Assembly: GCF_017254845.1 (NCBI RefSeq) | Contig: NZ_JAFKCU010000002.1 | Coordinates: 124,001-188,000, forward strand | DNA length: 64,000 nucleotides | Direction of reading: 5' to 3' | DNA from: Algoriphagus pacificus | GTDB taxonomy: Bacteria; Bacteroidota; Bacteroidia; Cytophagales; Cyclobacteriaceae | Shown: positions 62,679-64,000 of the stretch, piece by piece | Position numbering within the stretch: position 1 is the first letter of the stretch | How the letters are laid out: each line of letters starts with the position of its first letter | Made by a program: the position numbers and the translations under genes | Notes under the pieces: generated by a model | Told to the model about the DNA's origin: nothing | The model's input: the letters and a program-made list of their open reading frames with translations, nothing else | Databases searched by the model: none

Positions 62679-64000
62679 ATGAAAAGAAGATCTGCTGTCA
62701 AGGCAATGGCCCTCACTACTTTTTCTCCCTTATTCTTACCACAAGGATTTACCGGCATCAAAAAATTTCTCGGTATTCAAGAACAGGCATTTAAAAGCAA
62801 TTGGGAAAACTGGCCAGATATGAAATGGGTTGGCCCTGAATTTTGGGGGAATAGATTGCAGGATTGGGAAATCATCGAAGGAAAGGCTACATGTGTTATC
62901 GCTGCTCCAAATCGGTCTTTGCATATTTTGACCCATCAGCTTGGAGCTGAACTGGCCAATTTTGAGCAAACGGTGAAAATTGATTGGGCTAATTCTTCTC
63001 TCGGAGGGAATGAGAAAGTCTATGCAGGTTTTAGACTTGGAGCAAAAGGTAGGTTTGAAGATTATCGATCAGCAGCTGTTTTTGGAGAAGGGCTGGACGT
63101 TGGGATCAATGGAAAAGGACAGCTTTCTATAGGAGACAAGGTAAGTCAAGAAACCCTGGATCTCAGTAAAACAATATCTCTTGAGCTAAAAGCCAAGTAT
63201 TCAGCGGGTGCTTATGTCCTTATTTTAAATGGGAAAACAGAAGGAAATACTTCTTCAGTTTCATTGAGCCAAGAAGGAGTTGAACCCCAGACTTTGCAAG
63301 GGAATATCGCTTTGGTTTGTCACTGTCCCAACGATTCTACAGTAGATGCCCCTTTGGCTGCCTTTTCAGATTGGGTTTTCCAAGGTGAAAAAATAACTGA
63401 GCATGCAGACCAACTCTTTGGCCCGATTTGCTTTGCCCAATACACTCTGCATCGAGGAATTCTAAAAATGACTGCCCAATTGGCGCCAATTGAGGAAATC
63501 AAAGGTTTGAAGATTTCTTTGCAGCTTCAGAGAGGAAATGAGTGGGAGACTATTCAAACTGCTGATATCGATCCGTTGGGAAGAATTGCTCAGTTTAGAA
63601 TTCAAGATTGGGCAATTCAGGAAACCAAACCATATCGGGTGCATTTGGAAATTCCTTTGAAAAACAAACTTCAGGAGTTTGACTATTATGGTGAGATCGC
63701 GAAGGAGCCCGAGTCTCAGGAAGACTTGAAGGTAGCTGTTTTCAGTTGCAATGCAGATCACGGATTTCCGGATGAGGAAGTTTCCATTCATGTCAATAAG
63801 CATCAACCCGACATGGCCTTGTTTCTTGGTGATCAGTTTTATGAAGGAACAGGTGGTTTCGGCATTCAAACCGATCGAATTGAGAAATCCAGTCTGGATT
63901 ATCTGCGAAAGTGGTACATGTTCGGATGGTCTTATAGAAACATTTTCAGAACAATTCCTGCCGCTTTTATTCCCGACGATCATGATGTGTATCATGGGAA
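62679..64000 (+). CDS. PhoD-like alkaline phosphatase family protein (partial, 3' end beyond window)
   Basis: Begins MKRRSAVKAMALTTFSPLFLP, a twin-arginine-like signal, and is open to the window edge (440 codons seen). The first 300 residues form a beta-sandwich domain with a GNRLQDWEIIEGKATCVI start, resembling LamG/DUF1080-type binding domains. The PhoD-type catalytic part then begins: VAVFSCNADHG (about 350), a metal-site MALFLGDQFYEGTG (about 381), and FIPDDHDVYHG (about 430). PhoD enzymes are Ca/Fe phosphomonoesterases or phosphodiesterases. Placed beside the SusCD-phosphoesterase genes it suggests a phosphate-bearing substrate. Confidence 0.85.
   Translation, partial: MKRRSAVKAMALTTFSPLFLPQGFTGIKKFLGIQEQAFKSNWENWPDMKWVGPEFWGNRLQDWEIIEGKATCVIAAPNRSLHILTHQLGAELANFEQTVKIDWANSSLGGNEKVYAGFRLGAKGRFEDYRSAAVFGEGLDVGINGKGQLSIGDKVSQETLDLSKTISLELKAKYSAGAYVLILNGKTEGNTSSVSLSQEGVEPQTLQGNIALVCHCPNDSTVDAPLAAFSDWVFQGEKITEHADQLFGPICFAQYTLHRGILKMTAQLAPIEEIKGLKISLQLQRGNEWETIQTADIDPLGRIAQFRIQDWAIQETKPYRVHLEIPLKNKLQEFDYYGEIAKEPESQEDLKVAVFSCNADHGFPDEEVSIHVNKHQPDMALFLGDQFYEGTGGFGIQTDRIEKSSLDYLRKWYMFGWSYRNIFRTIPAAFIPDDHDVYHG

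Noticed and set aside
1-64000. Mobile element, prophage, integron or attachment site
   Set aside because: No transposase, integrase, phage gene, flanking target duplication or tRNA was found on either strand.

Overview
The window looks like chromosomal DNA of a free-living Bacteroidota bacterium, most likely order Cytophagales and perhaps family Cyclobacteriaceae (Algoriphagus-like); the family placement is inference. The support is: SusC/SusD pairs with an ECF sigma/FecR cascade, many Sec lipoproteins with a short lipobox, candidate -7 boxes of the Bacteroidota form TAnnTTTG, few Shine-Dalgarno sequences, a split pntAA/pntAB/pntB transhydrogenase, and the protein families present. I saw no rRNA, tRNA, insertion sequence, phage gene or CRISPR array. 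Layout. (1) 1-6.5 kb is a vitamin B12 uptake locus. A cobalamin riboswitch leads a TonB-dependent receptor (BtuB-like) that is translationally coupled to a beta-propeller lipoprotein, a good candidate for the surface B12-capture protein BtuG. A substrate-binding lipoprotein, a FecCD-type permease and an ABC ATPase (cut by the window start) run divergently. (2) 6.5-11.2 kb: an orphan HI0074/HEPN-like protein, a DegP/HtrA protease, dxr and rseP. (3) 11.3-16 kb: two tandem paralogous secreted proteins of unknown function followed by a TIG/Kelch lipoprotein. (4) 16-29.6 kb is rich in protein quality control and envelope stress: lon, hslU (no hslV here), SDR, SixA, cold-shock protein, MscS channel, Hsp20, a second HtrA, a serine hydrolase and a SulP transporter. 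(5) 29.7-46 kb: a large BNR/sortilin-like secreted protein, a DUF6600-type protein with an R/S/T-rich repeat tail, a haem-binding c-type protein, a planctomycete-style DUF1549/1553 + DUF1501 pair followed by an oxidoreductase, a DUF4136 lipoprotein, an SDR, a secreted DinB-like protein, a methyltransferase-like protein and a Tat-exported Gfo/Idh/MocA oxidoreductase. (6) 46.4-49.3 kb: the pntAA-pntAB-pntB proton-translocating transhydrogenase operon. (7) 49.4-64 kb is a nutrient-acquisition island. An ECF sigma factor, FecR anti-sigma and SusC with an STN signalling domain form a trans-envelope switch; SusD and a periplasmic metallophosphoesterase follow, the latter translationally coupled. A convergent catabolic operon encodes a DapA/NanA-family aldolase, a sialidase-like BNR protein, a CE15 glucuronoyl-esterase-like hydrolase and a PhoPQ-activated-protein-family hydrolase. 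A PhoD-like phosphatase runs off the right edge. How the genes work together: the two strongest functional units are the B12 capture/import locus and the sigma/anti-sigma/SusCD island, which seems built for a decorated, probably phosphorylated or acidic glycan or related organic substrate. The most interesting non-coding signals are a shared TGNC-N4-TGNC plus GG-N10 arrangement upstream of both lon and hsp20, an exact inverted repeat in the lon leader, and a cluster of four TTAAGAT motifs upstream of pntAA.
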